A DNA stretch of 6,034 bases from Streptosporangiaceae bacterium (GTDB lineage: Bacteria > Actinomycetota > Actinomycetes > Streptosporangiales > Streptosporangiaceae), in contig JASHTT010000281.1 of assembly GCA_030040415.1 (NCBI GenBank), positions 1 through 6,034 of the forward strand, read 5' to 3'. Under the pieces are notes generated by a model. The model was not told the origin of the DNA and ran no database searches. It saw only the letters and a list, made by a program, of their open reading frames with translations. Shown piece after piece: positions 5,885-6,034 of the stretch. The position numbers and the translations under genes were made by a program. The first letter of the stretch is position 1; each line of letters starts with the position of its first letter.

Positions 5885-5893
5885 CGGGGGGAT

Positions 5894-5915
5894 CCCGGGG
5901 GGTCGTCCCCCCGGG
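5894..5915 (+). terminator. Strong hairpin terminator after phoH2
   Basis: CCCGGGGGG (5894-5902) and CCCCCCGGG (5907-5915) form a perfect 9-bp all-GC stem with a TCGT tetraloop, beginning 10 nt after the phoH2 stop. No U tract follows, as is usual for actinobacterial intrinsic terminators. A further run of six G at 5886-5891 could pair alternatively with the same C run. Confidence 0.75.
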
Positions 5916-5928
5916 GCAGACACTGCGG

Positions 5929-5934
5929 TACGGT
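5929..5934 (+). promoter_or_regulatory. Possible -10 element of the last gene
   Basis: TACGGT fits TANNNT and would start transcription near 5941, four bases before ATG 5945. No clear -35 can be named because the terminator stem occupies that region. There is no Shine-Dalgarno sequence, so translation would be near-leaderless. Confidence 0.25.
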
Positions 5935-5944
5935 GACCAGCGAA

Positions 5945-6034
5945 ATGAGTCATGCGCCCGACCCGCGCGGCAGCACTCCTGCGGACGCCAAGCCCCTGCT
6001 GACCGGCCTTGCCGACCCGGTCTCGGTGCTGATG
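5945..6034 (+). CDS. Start of a further gene, product unknown (3' end outside window)
   Basis: An open frame from ATG 5945 runs 30 codons to the window edge, reading MSHAPDPRGSTPADAK and then PLLTGLADPVSVLM. Its codons mostly end in G or C, as in the neighbouring genes. The first 16 residues are polar and Pro-rich; the next become hydrophobic, so a membrane segment could begin there, but too little is visible to tell. GTG 5933 is in the same frame and is an alternative start adding four residues (MTSE). The gene follows the phoH2 terminator and would be a separate unit. I cannot name a family. Confidence 0.45.
   Translation, partial: MSHAPDPRGSTPADAKPLLTGLADPVSVLM

Noticed and set aside
4697..5953. 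Minus-strand ORF (418 codons) opposite phoH2
   Set aside because: Antisense shadow; the + strand encodes an intact PIN-PhoH protein over the same span.

Overview
The window is very GC-rich, with codons that mostly end in G or C and frequent GTG starts. This suggests a high-GC actinobacterium (Actinomycetota). The strongest support is the isoprenyl transferase and the PIN-PhoH protein: from memory of the family sequences, both closely resemble Mycobacterium tuberculosis Rv1086 and PhoH2 (Rv1095). All supported genes lie on the + strand. I see no tRNA, rRNA, CRISPR array, insertion sequence or phage gene. This is ordinary chromosomal backbone with some unusual details.

Layout. (1) Positions 2-517 hold the 3' part of a conserved actinobacterial protein of unknown function, whose C-terminal half looks like a ribbon-helix-helix domain. 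(2) 518-779 is a non-coding leader with a possible promoter for the next gene. (3) 780-2690 encodes a GTP-type phosphoenolpyruvate carboxykinase (PckG). It keeps most substrate- and guanine-binding residues, but two of the three protein ligands of the catalytic Mn2+ and the hyper-reactive P-loop cysteine are replaced. (4) A well-formed promoter at 2735-2762 sits exactly where it would give a leaderless mRNA starting at the ATG at 2769. (5) An unrecognised protein follows; its reading frame seems to lose coding character near a run of six G at 3405-3410 and then runs into the next gene. (6) 3502-4263 encodes a short-chain-type cis-prenyltransferase. (7) 4264-4492 is an intergenic region dense in inverted and direct repeats. 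(8) 4493-5884 encodes PIN-PhoH (PhoH2), followed at once by a perfect 9-bp stem terminator. (9) A new gene begins near 5945 and leaves the window.

The genes do not form one pathway. PckG belongs to gluconeogenesis/anaplerosis, the prenyltransferase to polyprenyl-phosphate (cell-envelope lipid carrier) synthesis, and PhoH2 to RNA turnover. Hairpins after most genes and separate promoter candidates suggest mostly single-gene transcription units. I do not see a new multi-gene system. The points most worth following are the altered metal site of the carboxykinase, the leaderless promoter with a dyad in its spacer, the frame problem at the G run, and the repeats upstream of phoH2.
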